NCBI GenBank assembly: GCA_003574895.1
Contig: PJFB01000001.1
Coordinates: 496,001 to 560,000 of the forward strand
Length of the DNA: 64,000 bases
Reading direction: 5' to 3'
DNA from: Geobacter sp.
GTDB taxonomy: Bacteria; Desulfobacterota; Desulfuromonadia; Geobacterales; Pseudopelobacteraceae
Below, piece by piece: positions 9,198 through 17,811 of this stretch. The position numbers and the translations under genes were made by a program. Below the pieces are notes generated by a model that was given only the letters and a program-made list of their open reading frames with translations, searched no databases and was not told the origin of the DNA. Position 1 is the first letter of the stretch. Every line of letters begins with the position of its first letter.

Positions 9198-10904
9198 CTA
9201 GTCGTCCGCGACCGTGACTCTCAATACCTCTTCAAAGGAGGTGACCCCCTCCTTCAGCTTTGTTAGACCTGACTGGCGCATGGACTTGACACCCAGGCGC
9301 ATGGATTCACGTTTTATTTCGGCAGTGTTGGCCCCGTTCAGAATTAATTCGCGAATCTCCTCCAGCATCGGCATAACCTGATAGAAGCCGACCCTGCCCT
9401 TGTAGCCGGTACCGTTGCAGGTCGGGCAACCCTTGCCTCGGTAGCAGACATAGGAAGGGGCCTCGTCTGGCGGTACGCCGGCATCGATCAGGGCCTGAAT
9501 CGGAATATCCTCGGGCTCTTTACATTCCGAGCAACTGCGTCTTGCAAGCCTTTGGGCAGTGATCAGGTTGACGGCCGATGCCACCAGGAAAGGTTCTATT
9601 CCCATATTCAACAGGCGATTGATGGTAGCCGGCGCATCATTGGTGTGGAGGGTGGAAAGAACCATGTGACCGGTCAAAGCGGCCTTGATGGCTATTTCAG
9701 CGGTTTCGAAATCGCGGATTTCGCCGATCATTATGATATCCGGGTCCTGGCGCAGGAAGGAACGCAGGGCTGCCGCGAAGTTTAGGCCGATATCTTCATG
9801 CATCTGCACTTGGTTGATGCCGGCAAAGTTGAACTCAACCGGGTCCTCCGCAGTGGAGATATTCTCGGAAACCTTGTTAAGTTCCGAAAGGGCTGAATAG
9901 AGTGAAACCGTCTTGCCGCTGCCGGTGGGGCCGGTAACCAGAACCATGCCAAAGGGTTTGTGAATCTCTTTTTGGAAATGGGCAAGGGCCGCCGGCTCAT
10001 AACCAAGCTTGGTCATGTCAAGCTGCAGATTGCTCTTGTCCAGCAAGCGCAGACAGATCTTTTCGCCAAAAAGCGTCGGCAGAACCGAAACCCGAAAATC
10101 CATGTCCTTGCCACCACCCAGTTTGATCTTGATGCGGCCGTCCTGGGGCAAGCGGCGCTCGGCAATATCGAGTTCGGCCATGATCTTGATGCGGGAGGTA
10201 ATGGCATTTTTCAACTTGAGGGGAGGCCTCATCATTTCGTACAGGACACCGTCTATTCGGTAGCGTACACGGAACAGTTTCTCGTAAGGTTCGATGTGTA
10301 TGTCGCTAGCCTTCTTTTTAATGGCATCCTGCATGATTGCGTTCACCATTTTGACAACCGGTGCATCTTCGGTTGCCCTCTCCAGCGAACTGACATCCAC
10401 ATCCTCGTCTTCGCCAACGACCTCCAGGTCTTCCACATCCAGGTCGCTCATGACGTCCGCCAGTGAGGCGGACTGGTCATAGTGCTTGTCAATGGCAGCC
10501 TTGATATCGCTTTCCGAGGAGACAACCATCTCGACATTATAGTTGGTCATGAACTTGATGTCTTCGATGGCGAACAGGTTTGACGGGTCGCTTACCGCAA
10601 CAATCAAGGTAGCGCCTGCCCGATTAACCGGAATGAGCTGATATTTTTGAACAACTTCTGGGGGTATGATCTTGGTTATGGCCGGATCGATGTCGTAATC
10701 GGCCAGATTGATGGTGGGAACACCGTACTGTTTTGACAAGAACGAGGTAAGGTCTTGTTCCTTTAAGATATTTTGCTTAATGAGGATAGAGCCGAGCCGC
10801 AGTTGGCCACCCGAGAGCTTTTGCTCTTCAAGGGCCTTGGCCAATTGCTCTTTGGTAATCAGATTGTTTTTAACCAGGATTTCTCCCAGTCGGCTTGACT
10901 GCAT
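9198..10904 (-). CDS. pilB: type IV pilus extension ATPase PilB
   Basis: 568-residue GSPII_E ATPase with a MshEN-type N-terminal domain (about residues 1-150) that may bind cyclic di-GMP (inference from RLGSILIKQN- and RLGEILVKNN-like repeats). Walker A is GPTGSGKT (325-332), then GEIRDFETAEIA, a His box, and a tetracysteine zinc motif C-x2-C...C-x2-C near residues 465-500. It drives pilin assembly. It is the first gene of the pilB-pilT-pilC-pilS unit. The start ATG at 10904 is preceded by a GGGGGG ribosome site, and a strong sigma-70 promoter lies 30 bases upstream. Confidence 0.95.
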   Translation of the reverse strand: MQSSRLGEILVKNNLITKEQLAKALEEQKLSGGQLRLGSILIKQNILKEQDLTSFLSKQYGVPTINLADYDIDPAITKIIPPEVVQKYQLIPVNRAGATLIVAVSDPSNLFAIEDIKFMTNYNVEMVVSSESDIKAAIDKHYDQSASLADVMSDLDVEDLEVVGEDEDVDVSSLERATEDAPVVKMVNAIMQDAIKKKASDIHIEPYEKLFRVRYRIDGVLYEMMRPPLKLKNAITSRIKIMAELDIAERRLPQDGRIKIKLGGGKDMDFRVSVLPTLFGEKICLRLLDKSNLQLDMTKLGYEPAALAHFQKEIHKPFGMVLVTGPTGSGKTVSLYSALSELNKVSENISTAEDPVEFNFAGINQVQMHEDIGLNFAAALRSFLRQDPDIIMIGEIRDFETAEIAIKAALTGHMVLSTLHTNDAPATINRLLNMGIEPFLVASAVNLITAQRLARRSCSECKEPEDIPIQALIDAGVPPDEAPSYVCYRGKGCPTCNGTGYKGRVGFYQVMPMLEEIRELILNGANTAEIKRESMRLGVKSMRQSGLTKLKEGVTSFEEVLRVTVADD

Positions 10905-10933
10905 AGACCCCCCAATAGACCAATAACGTTCTG

Positions 10934-10962
10934 ATATTATGCGGATCGGACCTGGTTGTCAA
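10934..10962 (-). promoter_or_regulatory. sigma-70 promoter of the pilB operon
   Basis: Minus-strand TTGACA (10957-10962) and TAATAT (10934-10939) with a 17-base spacer, 29 bases ahead of the pilB start. This is the best housekeeping promoter match in the first 17 kb. It lies in a 235-base gap between the DUF2723 gene and pilB that otherwise shows no gene. Confidence 0.65.
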
Positions 10963-11139
10963 GCTGTTGTTAGGGACTGCAAGTTCCCATCAGCGCCCTT
11001 TTTATGGCCCCTTGAGAGGTATTACCCCAACCCGGATGCTAGTGGATTATGTACCTCAGTGAGCCGGGATTTTCAAAATATTTAAGTGTGTTAAACCTTG
11101 TTCCAAGAGCGCAACAGTGATTTTGCGGGCTATGCCAAG

Positions 11140-13026
11140 TCACCTCATCCCTTGATATCGGGCGATGATCTGCTGTACCGTGCCCTTCATTTCCGGAGAA
11201 ATCTGTACTGCCTTGGCAAGCATCCGCATACCTTCCTCCGTTCGCCCGATGCTCATGAGAAACTCGCCGGCTTCAAGATAGCTGTTGGCATAGATCAGGA
11301 TGGCTTTACCGGTATCAAGATCCAAAAACGAAATCTTTTCCAGGATTCCCCGGTTGTTGTAATTATCCCACACCGAAATATCCGGCAATCCGCTGGGTTC
11401 GTTGATGCGGCGCATACGGTAAACGATCCCCTTCTGAACCGGAACATAATCACTGAAAACGACCGAATAGCGGGTCGAAAAATCGATATACACAGGTCGT
11501 TGATCAATAATGTCCGTAATGGCCATGCGGAGACTAGATTCGGGGCTGGCAGACTGCATATCGAATTTTCGCAGGTTACTATCCTTGAAAAGACGGGGCA
11601 TTGAATCCAGATACCAATCAAAGACTAAATGCGGTGTATGGGGCAGGTCCAGGTCTTCGCGCATCCGTTCCACACCCTGCAGGTACCAGAGCGGAAAGGC
11701 GCCGCTGTCGCCCCAGGTGAACATGACAGCGTTTTGCGGCAAGGAGCGGAGCGAATTGGTGGCGTAGTCAAAAGCGATATAATTGTTGTGTTGGTCGTTT
11801 TCATAATAGTTAGTGGCACAAAGGGTAATCGGCAAGGCAAAAAACATTACGGCGACCAGTCCGTACACCGGGGCACCCAATTGTTCGGGCAGCCGTGCAT
11901 TTTTTACGGCAAAAACCAGGAGTTGGAATAACCCGATGCCGATAAGCACTGCAGTCAACAGATAGAGAGGGGTAAAAAACTCTTCGGTCAGAAAGATCAA
12001 GTCAAAGGGGGTATCGAAATATCCGACTATAACCAGCAAAAAAGTCGCTACAGCAATCAGATACGCAATAACGAGATCTCGCTGCCGACGCCAAAGGCTG
12101 ACCAGTGCCAGGATAGCCAGGATCACCCCCAACCAGGTAAACTCGTGCGGCACATTAAAGGCCTTGAGCTGGGCCCAGACTAGAGAAGCATTGCGGGCAT
12201 GAGGTTCACTGGGATACCCTTTGCGCAGGAAATGCCACATGAATTGCTCATAGGTTTTGGGATCACCCCAATTCAGGACCGGATTGCGGGTGGCCCTGAA
12301 CGGCAGATATAGTTGAACACAGAAACCGAACAAGGCAAATGCAGTTGTCAGGATCAATTCCTTGATCCTGGTTATCATGCGCCAATCGGCCAAAATGATG
12401 AAGAGTGCCCAGGCAGGCAGCATTAGTACCACGGTCTGATGAACCGCCATGGCCATGCCTGCCAGGAAGGTGCAGGCATACACATAGGCTGGACGCTCCA
12501 GGCCGTTTTTGAACTGTTCCCGCCATCTGAGCAATAGGTAAAAAATTACGGCGATGATAAAAGCCAGCAAAGGATAAGGCTTATCATGGTTTGACTGCAA
12601 CCAGAGCCGAGGGGTAACACTGAAGGCCAGAGCCGCAGCCAAACCGGCGCCTTTAGCGGCAAAAGTGGAAAACTTCACGTTATCTGTAACTTTCTCATCC
12701 CGCAGTAAATATACTGTCAGCAGATAAACGCCCAGGCAGGCCAGCGAAGACGAAAAGGCGGTGGCCATATTGATGCGAAAGGCAATGTTACCGATCGGCA
12801 GCCAAGTAAACGGTTTCGCGTACATTAAAAACATGGGATAGCCAGGAGAATGGGCCGATCCGAGAGAAAAAATTGCTGTCAGGAACTCACCGCTGTCGAA
12901 AAAAGTGACCGAGGGAGCAAGGGTCGCCATGTAGAGTGCAAACGGAATGGTGAAGGCAAGCACGGCATAAATATCCAGCCTGCCGAAGGAGTGAAAAGTG
13001 GCAGCGCTGAACCTGGGTTTCTTCAT
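11140..13026 (-). CDS. DUF2723 polytopic membrane protein, glycosyltransferase-like, with C-terminal TPR-like tail
   Basis: 628-residue protein with about ten hydrophobic segments over residues 25-400 and a soluble C-terminal part. Near the N-terminus, APSVTFFDSGEF is the DUF2723 signature, which resembles the catalytic acidic loop of GT-C/O-mannosyltransferase-type enzymes; FRATRNPVLNWGDP is another family motif. The C-terminus (about 590-628) reads as a TPR-like repeat (SYLEAGEFLMSIGRTEEG). The likely role is transfer of sugar from a lipid carrier at the periplasmic face, but the substrate is unknown. I start at ATG 13024-13026, which overlaps the preceding stop as ATGA and has GGAG upstream; a TTG start 51 bases earlier is less likely. 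Confidence 0.82.
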   Translation of the reverse strand: MKKPRFSAATFHSFGRLDIYAVLAFTIPFALYMATLAPSVTFFDSGEFLTAIFSLGSAHSPGYPMFLMYAKPFTWLPIGNIAFRINMATAFSSSLACLGVYLLTVYLLRDEKVTDNVKFSTFAAKGAGLAAALAFSVTPRLWLQSNHDKPYPLLAFIIAVIFYLLLRWREQFKNGLERPAYVYACTFLAGMAMAVHQTVVLMLPAWALFIILADWRMITRIKELILTTAFALFGFCVQLYLPFRATRNPVLNWGDPKTYEQFMWHFLRKGYPSEPHARNASLVWAQLKAFNVPHEFTWLGVILAILALVSLWRRQRDLVIAYLIAVATFLLVIVGYFDTPFDLIFLTEEFFTPLYLLTAVLIGIGLFQLLVFAVKNARLPEQLGAPVYGLVAVMFFALPITLCATNYYENDQHNNYIAFDYATNSLRSLPQNAVMFTWGDSGAFPLWYLQGVERMREDLDLPHTPHLVFDWYLDSMPRLFKDSNLRKFDMQSASPESSLRMAITDIIDQRPVYIDFSTRYSVVFSDYVPVQKGIVYRMRRINEPSGLPDISVWDNYNNRGILEKISFLDLDTGKAILIYANSYLEAGEFLMSIGRTEEGMRMLAKAVQISPEMKGTVQQIIARYQGMR

Positions 13027-14033
13027 ATGGTGTCTCCGGCGTTTCTTACTGCTCGCAGCGAAATCTTGTTGCTCCAAAGATGATAAAATCCGGCAAGGAT
13101 GACCGGGAAAAACGCTGTCCCATGGATAATGAGGGCAATGCTGACCGAAGTCGTGTCGGCGATCCCGAAGGCGGAAAGACCTTTGAAACAGGCATAATGA
13201 TAGGTGCCGATATACCCGGGCGAAGCTGGTACCATCACCGCAAAAACCAACAGTACCATGATAAACATGGAGGCTGCCATGGGAAGATGAATGCCGAAAG
13301 CCAGCAAAATCATATCAATCGGCAGCAGCGCAAAGTACCAGATCAACAGGGATGACAACAGCACCGCAGCCACATGCCCCCCCTTGGAGGACATCCTGAT
13401 GCCGGCTATGAACGAACCGAGAAGCGGAATAAGCCGCTCGGAAAAACTGCGCGGAAACGGTTTCAGGATTAATCCCAGCAAAGACAACATGCGATGGGTT
13501 TGGCGCTTCAGCAGGAACAGGAAAACGATGATGGCGCTGTAAAGCAGAAACATGACCACGCCACCGGTCCTGAGTGCTGTATCCGCATCAGCAGAAGTTT
13601 GCGGCAGATGCAGGCTGAAGATGGTTGCCAGTAGCATCAGCATGACAGTAAAACCGTCAAAAAGGCGGTCGATGACCAGAGAAGCAAAAACCGTAGGGGT
13701 TTCCAAGTGCTCTCGTTCAGCCAGGGTGTAGGCGCGTACGAATTCGCCCAGTCTTGCGGGCAGCAGATTATTGGCCATGTAGCCGATGATTGTGGCCGGA
13801 TAAAGCGATGACAGCGAGATGTCCTTTTCGGCGATGAGCAGATATTTCCAGCGTACTGCGCGCAGAAAATAGCTGCAAAAAGTAAACAGGACAGCGGGGA
13901 TGAGATAACGAAAATCCATGGCCTTAAGTGCAGCCGCCAGCTGATGGAAATCCATTTTTCGAAAGAGCAGCCCCATAAAAAAGACACTAATGCCGATACC
14001 CAGCCAGAATTTAAGATCAACCCCCTTTTTCAC
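13023..14033 (-). CDS. lysylphosphatidylglycerol synthase TM-region/UPF0104 family flippase-like protein
   Basis: 336-residue integral membrane protein with about eight hydrophobic segments and the family motifs FRYLIPAVLFTF, NNLLPARLGEFVRAYTL and VVDR-like SLVIDRLFDG. This LPG_synthase_TM/YbhN family contains lipid flippase-like domains that occur without the aminoacyl-transferase domain. The start is GTG at 14033 with AGGGG five bases upstream; the gene follows ribF with one base between stop and start. Its stop overlaps the next start (DUF2723), which suggests the two act together on a lipid-linked sugar or envelope lipid (inference). Confidence 0.82.
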   Translation of the reverse strand: MKKGVDLKFWLGIGISVFFMGLLFRKMDFHQLAAALKAMDFRYLIPAVLFTFCSYFLRAVRWKYLLIAEKDISLSSLYPATIIGYMANNLLPARLGEFVRAYTLAEREHLETPTVFASLVIDRLFDGFTVMLMLLATIFSLHLPQTSADADTALRTGGVVMFLLYSAIIVFLFLLKRQTHRMLSLLGLILKPFPRSFSERLIPLLGSFIAGIRMSSKGGHVAAVLLSSLLIWYFALLPIDMILLAFGIHLPMAASMFIMVLLVFAVMVPASPGYIGTYHYACFKGLSAFGIADTTSVSIALIIHGTAFFPVILAGFYHLWSNKISLRAVRNAGDTI

Positions 14034-14034
14034 A

Positions 14035-15009
14035 TTAACCCCTGATCTTTCCGAGGAGCAGGAGTGGCTGCAATTTTTGCCGGTCTACATTGTCCAGAAT
14101 CTGTCTAGTTGCCGTAATATCCCGCCCGATGGTCTCGATAAGTTCCTCCACATCGAAAAATTTTCTTACCTCCCGCAGGTGTTGCACAAAACAGATGGCA
14201 ATCTCGTGGTCGTAAAGCCGGCCGGAAAAATCCAGCAGAAACACCTCGACTGTCCTTTCGCCGTCGCCAAAGGTAGGATTGGTGCCGATGCTGCAGGCGC
14301 CTTTCAAAAGTATGCCGTCAATGGCCACCATTACGGCATACACCCCATCTGGCGGGATCAGCTCGTTCCGGGTGGTGATGTTGGCAGTGGGGAAACCGAG
14401 CTTTGCGCCGATCTGGCGGCCATGGACCACTTGGCCGCTAATGATGTGGTATCTGCCTAATATGGCTTTTGCCGCGTCCAGTTTTCCGCTGCCGATCAGG
14501 CGCCTGGCAAGGCTGCTACTGAAAATAGCGCCATCTACCCCGACAGGATCTATGTCCTGGACAGTAAAGCCGCACTGACTTCCCAACCGTTCCAGTGTTT
14601 CGTAGTTTCCCTGGCGTTCGTAACCAAAGGCATAATCGTGGCCGATAATTATGTGCCGCATGCCAAGGGCCTTGCATAATATCTCCCGCACAAACGCCTC
14701 GGCCGTAATCCGCGAAAATTCGAGGGTAAATTCGATCACGACCAAGTAATCAATCCCGTTTTCGGCAATCAGGTCTGCCTTCTGCTCCGAAGTAGTGATA
14801 AGAGCCGGTGCAGCCTCAGGTGCAAGTACCACCAAAGGATGGGGTTCGAAGGTAATCACCACCGTGGGAAGGCCAAGCTGCTGCCCCATTTGTCTAAGCC
14901 GCTTGAACAACTCGATATGTCCAAGGTGAACACCATCAAAGTTTCCGATAGTTACAACAGAACCATCAAGGTGCTTATTCAATATTTCCGAGCCGGTCAG
15001 TACATGCAT
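14035..15009 (-). CDS. ribF: bifunctional riboflavin kinase/FAD synthetase
   Basis: 324-residue RibF of normal length, making FMN then FAD from riboflavin. The N-terminal nucleotidyltransferase domain shows VTIGNFDGVHLGH (about residues 18-30) and GHDYAFGYERQGN. The C-terminal kinase domain shows HGRQIGAKLGFPTAN and PPDGVYAV. I choose ATG 15009, which matches the usual N-terminus; a TTG at 15036 would add nine residues. It lies 43 bases after recG and directly before the flippase-like gene, a probable operon. Confidence 0.93.
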   Translation of the reverse strand: MHVLTGSEILNKHLDGSVVTIGNFDGVHLGHIELFKRLRQMGQQLGLPTVVITFEPHPLVVLAPEAAPALITTSEQKADLIAENGIDYLVVIEFTLEFSRITAEAFVREILCKALGMRHIIIGHDYAFGYERQGNYETLERLGSQCGFTVQDIDPVGVDGAIFSSSLARRLIGSGKLDAAKAILGRYHIISGQVVHGRQIGAKLGFPTANITTRNELIPPDGVYAVMVAIDGILLKGACSIGTNPTFGDGERTVEVFLLDFSGRLYDHEIAICFVQHLREVRKFFDVEELIETIGRDITATRQILDNVDRQKLQPLLLLGKIRG

Positions 15010-15052
15010 TCCACATTCTTCCGTTTCACATATCAAATAATTGCAGCAGCGA

Positions 15053-17437
15053 TCAGCCTATTGTTGCCAACTCCAAACGCCTGCCCCAACGGCGCAACAA
15101 TTCCTGGCGAAGCGACGCATTCTTCGGGGAAGAAAGCTCGGGGTCCCGCGCCAATAGCTCAAAAGAGGCATTACGGGCCTGTTCCAGAATAAGGCCATCC
15201 CTCAGGATGTTGGCCACACGGAAGTCAGGCATGCCGGACTGTCGAGTGCCGAGAAAATCACCCGGGCCGCGAATTTCGAGATCGGCCTCTGCAATGCGGA
15301 AACCGTCGCTGCTTGCCTCCATCACCCGCAAGCGCCTTTCCCCGTCCTCGGAAAGTTTACCGGGAGTCAGTAGTATGCAGCGGGACTTCGCCCCCCCCCG
15401 CCCGACCCTGCCCCGCAACTGGTGCAGTTGTGAAAGTCCGAAGCGCTCGGCATGCTCGATAACCATAACCGTTGCATTGGGGACATCAATCCCCACCTCG
15501 ATAACAGTGGTAGCCACCAGGACGTCAATATCCCGTGCCTTGAAGGAGGCCATGACCGCTTCCTTCTCTTCCGGTGGCATCCTGCCGTGAAGCAGACCGA
15601 TGCGCAGTTCGGGAAACACTTCCTGCTTTAGATGCTCGGCCATCTGGGTGGCGGCCTTCAAGTCCGATTTCTCGGTCTCCTCCACCAACGGGTAGATGAC
15701 ATAGGCCTGGTGGCCCTTTTGGGCTTCGGTACGAATGATTGCATAGGCCTGAGAACGCCGCGATTCGAAGTAGATCCGTGTCTCCACGGGCGTCCGGCCG
15801 GGTGGCAGTTCGTCAATCACCGAAAGGGAAAGATCACCGAACAGCGTCATGGCCAGGGTGCGGGGTATGGGGGTTGCGGTCATCACCAGGATGTCCGGAT
15901 TGAGCCCTTTCTTCTTCAGTATGCCGCGCTGCAATACCCCGAAACGGTGCTGTTCATCGATAATGCCCAGCCCCAGCCGAGCGAACTCAACCTTTTCCTG
16001 GATGACGGCATGGGTGCCGATTACGATCTGGGCGCTTCCTGCGGCAACCCGTTCCAGGGCCTCTTTTTTAACTTTTCCCTTCATGCCGGAGGTTACCAGG
16101 ACCGTCTCTATTCCCAACTCGGCGCACCAGCGGTGGATGGTGTGCCAGTGTTGTTCGGCGAGAATCTCGGTAGGAGCCATGATAGCCACCTGATATCCGT
16201 TCTCAACCGCCAACAATGCCGCCATCAAGGCCACCAGGGTCTTGCCGCTGCCCACGTCGCCCTGTACCAGACGATGCATGGGGTGTGGCGCCATCATGTC
16301 GTTCTTGATCTCGGAAAGCACTCGCCGCTGGGCGGTGGTAAGCTCGAATGGCAGCATTTTGGCCAGTTGTTTAGTATAGCGATGGGTAACCTGAAAGGCA
16401 ATCCCTTCCTCAAGAGTTACACCTTGCTTTTTCAGGGCCAGCCCAAGCTCCCAGAAAAAGAACTCGTCAAAGGCGATCGCACGGTGGGCCGGTGTACGGC
16501 CCTGGTTGAGCTCGTCAATCCCTGCTTCAGGTGGCGGTAGATGGATGGCCCGCAACGATTGCCGCAGACCGGGATAAGACAGGCCATGCAGAATCCCGGC
16601 CGGAATGAGTTCCTGGACCGAGTCAACGAAGTTATCCAGTACATACTTCATCACGCGGCGCATAACCTTCTGGCTCAACCCCTCGGTCAAGGGGTAGACC
16701 GGCACGATCCTGCCAAAGTTGACAGGATCGGCTGCCATGGCACTCTGCACGCTCTTACCCTCTTCAAGCCACTCCACCTCGGGGTGATGGACCTCGCGCT
16801 GATAGCCGAACTGGGAGATATCGCCGCTGAAAATGCCCTGACGACCGATCTTCCAGGTCCGTTTCATCCAGACAGCATTGGCGTTGAACCACTTGAGGGT
16901 GATCGAGCCGCTTTCATCCTTGACCAGCGCCTCAAAAAACCGCCGTCCCCCCTTGGTGGTGGAGGCATCGGCCATGACCACGCTTCCCGTAAATACTTGG
17001 GTCTGGCCTGGCCGCAGAGTTGCTATAGGCGCCAGTTCGCGGCGGTCCTCGTAACGAATCGGCAAAAGGTACAGGGCATCCTCGACCGATTTGACGCCTC
17101 GCTTCTCCAGGAGTTCGGAAAGCTTTGGGCCGACACCTTTGATGAACTGCATGCCGGTCTGGAGGTTTTTGCGCGCTATGTTGTCAATAACGGTGTTTGC
17201 AGTCAGGTTGCTATCGACGGCCCCCACGCGTAAAGGGGGCTTGGCCTCGTCGGGCTTTATGCCTGCGGCCACAGAATCGGTAGGGCTGGGATTGGCTTTT
17301 ACCGCGCGTAACAGCAATAACCCTCCCTCCCCCAATTCCAGGGAGAGGGAATCGCCGGGATTCAGTCCAAGCCTATCCAAAATTTGGGAGGGTATAACGA
17401 TGCTGCATGTATCGGAGATGGTTACGGTGGGCATCAT
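15053..17437 (-). CDS. recG: ATP-dependent DNA helicase RecG with extra N-terminal AbrB/SpoVT-like segment
   Basis: 794 residues, about 100 more than E. coli RecG. Residues 3-45 (TVTISDTCSIVIPSQ, then LDRLGLNPGDSLSLEL) read as an AbrB/MazE-type swapped-hairpin DNA-binding domain. A poorly conserved linker (46-90) follows, then a helix-hairpin-helix-like GVGPKLSELL (about 101-110), the wedge/OB domain, Walker A GDVGSGKT, DEQH box, TATPIPRT, and HQLRGRVGRG motif VI. RecG remodels stalled replication forks and Holliday junctions. The helicase part is intact. A run of nine G (minus strand) lies in the motif VI region at 15391-15399. The gene starts a four-gene unit with ribF. Confidence 0.93.
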   Translation of the reverse strand: MMPTVTISDTCSIVIPSQILDRLGLNPGDSLSLELGEGGLLLLRAVKANPSPTDSVAAGIKPDEAKPPLRVGAVDSNLTANTVIDNIARKNLQTGMQFIKGVGPKLSELLEKRGVKSVEDALYLLPIRYEDRRELAPIATLRPGQTQVFTGSVVMADASTTKGGRRFFEALVKDESGSITLKWFNANAVWMKRTWKIGRQGIFSGDISQFGYQREVHHPEVEWLEEGKSVQSAMAADPVNFGRIVPVYPLTEGLSQKVMRRVMKYVLDNFVDSVQELIPAGILHGLSYPGLRQSLRAIHLPPPEAGIDELNQGRTPAHRAIAFDEFFFWELGLALKKQGVTLEEGIAFQVTHRYTKQLAKMLPFELTTAQRRVLSEIKNDMMAPHPMHRLVQGDVGSGKTLVALMAALLAVENGYQVAIMAPTEILAEQHWHTIHRWCAELGIETVLVTSGMKGKVKKEALERVAAGSAQIVIGTHAVIQEKVEFARLGLGIIDEQHRFGVLQRGILKKKGLNPDILVMTATPIPRTLAMTLFGDLSLSVIDELPPGRTPVETRIYFESRRSQAYAIIRTEAQKGHQAYVIYPLVEETEKSDLKAATQMAEHLKQEVFPELRIGLLHGRMPPEEKEAVMASFKARDIDVLVATTVIEVGIDVPNATVMVIEHAERFGLSQLHQLRGRVGRGGAKSRCILLTPGKLSEDGERRLRVMEASSDGFRIAEADLEIRGPGDFLGTRQSGMPDFRVANILRDGLILEQARNASFELLARDPELSSPKNASLRQELLRRWGRRLELATIG

Positions 17438-17601
17438 TTACAACCGGCAATGACAATCCCATAACGGTATGGTTCGTTGTAATCGTGTGATCGAGCGAAA
17501 TCTTTGTGCGGCTTTCGATGAGGAAAATTCATTTATTGAACGTTCTGGGATTCAAAAGGATTTTCGCGACAATGATATGGTTTGTACATCATATTTGCCG
17601 T

Positions 17602-17760
17602 TTAGTCAGTACCTTTTTTGTCATCGACTTTTTTTGTACCCCGGTCCCCGAGGTCGCAAGTATTGGACATTCAGGTGGGCACTCCCAGGCGGGGCAGAAT
17701 GAATTTTTGCAGTACTATCCAGAAGACTAAAAAACCGATCATCAGCAACACATCTTTCAT
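17602..17760 (-). CDS. small membrane protein, candidate selenoprotein with in-frame UGA
   Basis: An ATG at 17758-17760 follows an AGGAG site seven bases upstream and opens a 29-codon frame that reads as one transmembrane helix (LLMIGFLVFWIVLQKFIL) ending LPRLGVPT. A UGA (17671-17673) then interrupts a frame that continues with MSNTC and a hydrophilic lysine/aspartate tail to UAA at 17602-17604. Read as selenocysteine the product has 52 residues with a U-x4-C pair just outside the membrane. A hairpin with a G-rich apical loop begins 21 bases after the UGA, where bacterial SECIS elements sit. If UGA is a true stop, the product is a 29-residue membrane peptide. I do not know its function; a redox role would be inference from the U/C pair. 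Confidence 0.6.
17634..17659 (-). promoter_or_regulatory. bacterial SECIS-like hairpin downstream of UGA
   Basis: On the minus strand TTG-CG-ACCTC pairs with GGGGT-A-CAA: a 3-bp lower stem, a small internal loop and a 5-bp upper stem around the apical loop GGGGACC (17643-17649). The loop begins 21 bases after the in-frame UGA and opens with G. Those values fall inside the usual bacterial SECIS limits. The fold was drawn by eye, without energy calculation. Confidence 0.5.
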
Positions 17761-17776
17761 AGATTCTCCTAACGAT

Positions 17777-17804
17777 ATAATATGCATGAACTCTTCGGCA
17801 ACAA
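17777..17804 (-). promoter_or_regulatory. possible promoter of the candidate selenoprotein gene
   Basis: Minus-strand TTGTTG (17799-17804) and TATTAT (17777-17782), 16 bases apart, lie between the histidine kinase stop and the small gene, with the -10 about 16 bases from the start codon. This would give a very short leader. The match is moderate. Confidence 0.3.
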
Positions 17805-17811
17805 AAGACTA

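Noticed and set aside
15632-16540. 302-codon open frame on the plus strand
   Set aside because: It mirrors recG helicase codons; the recG motifs prove the minus strand is coding.
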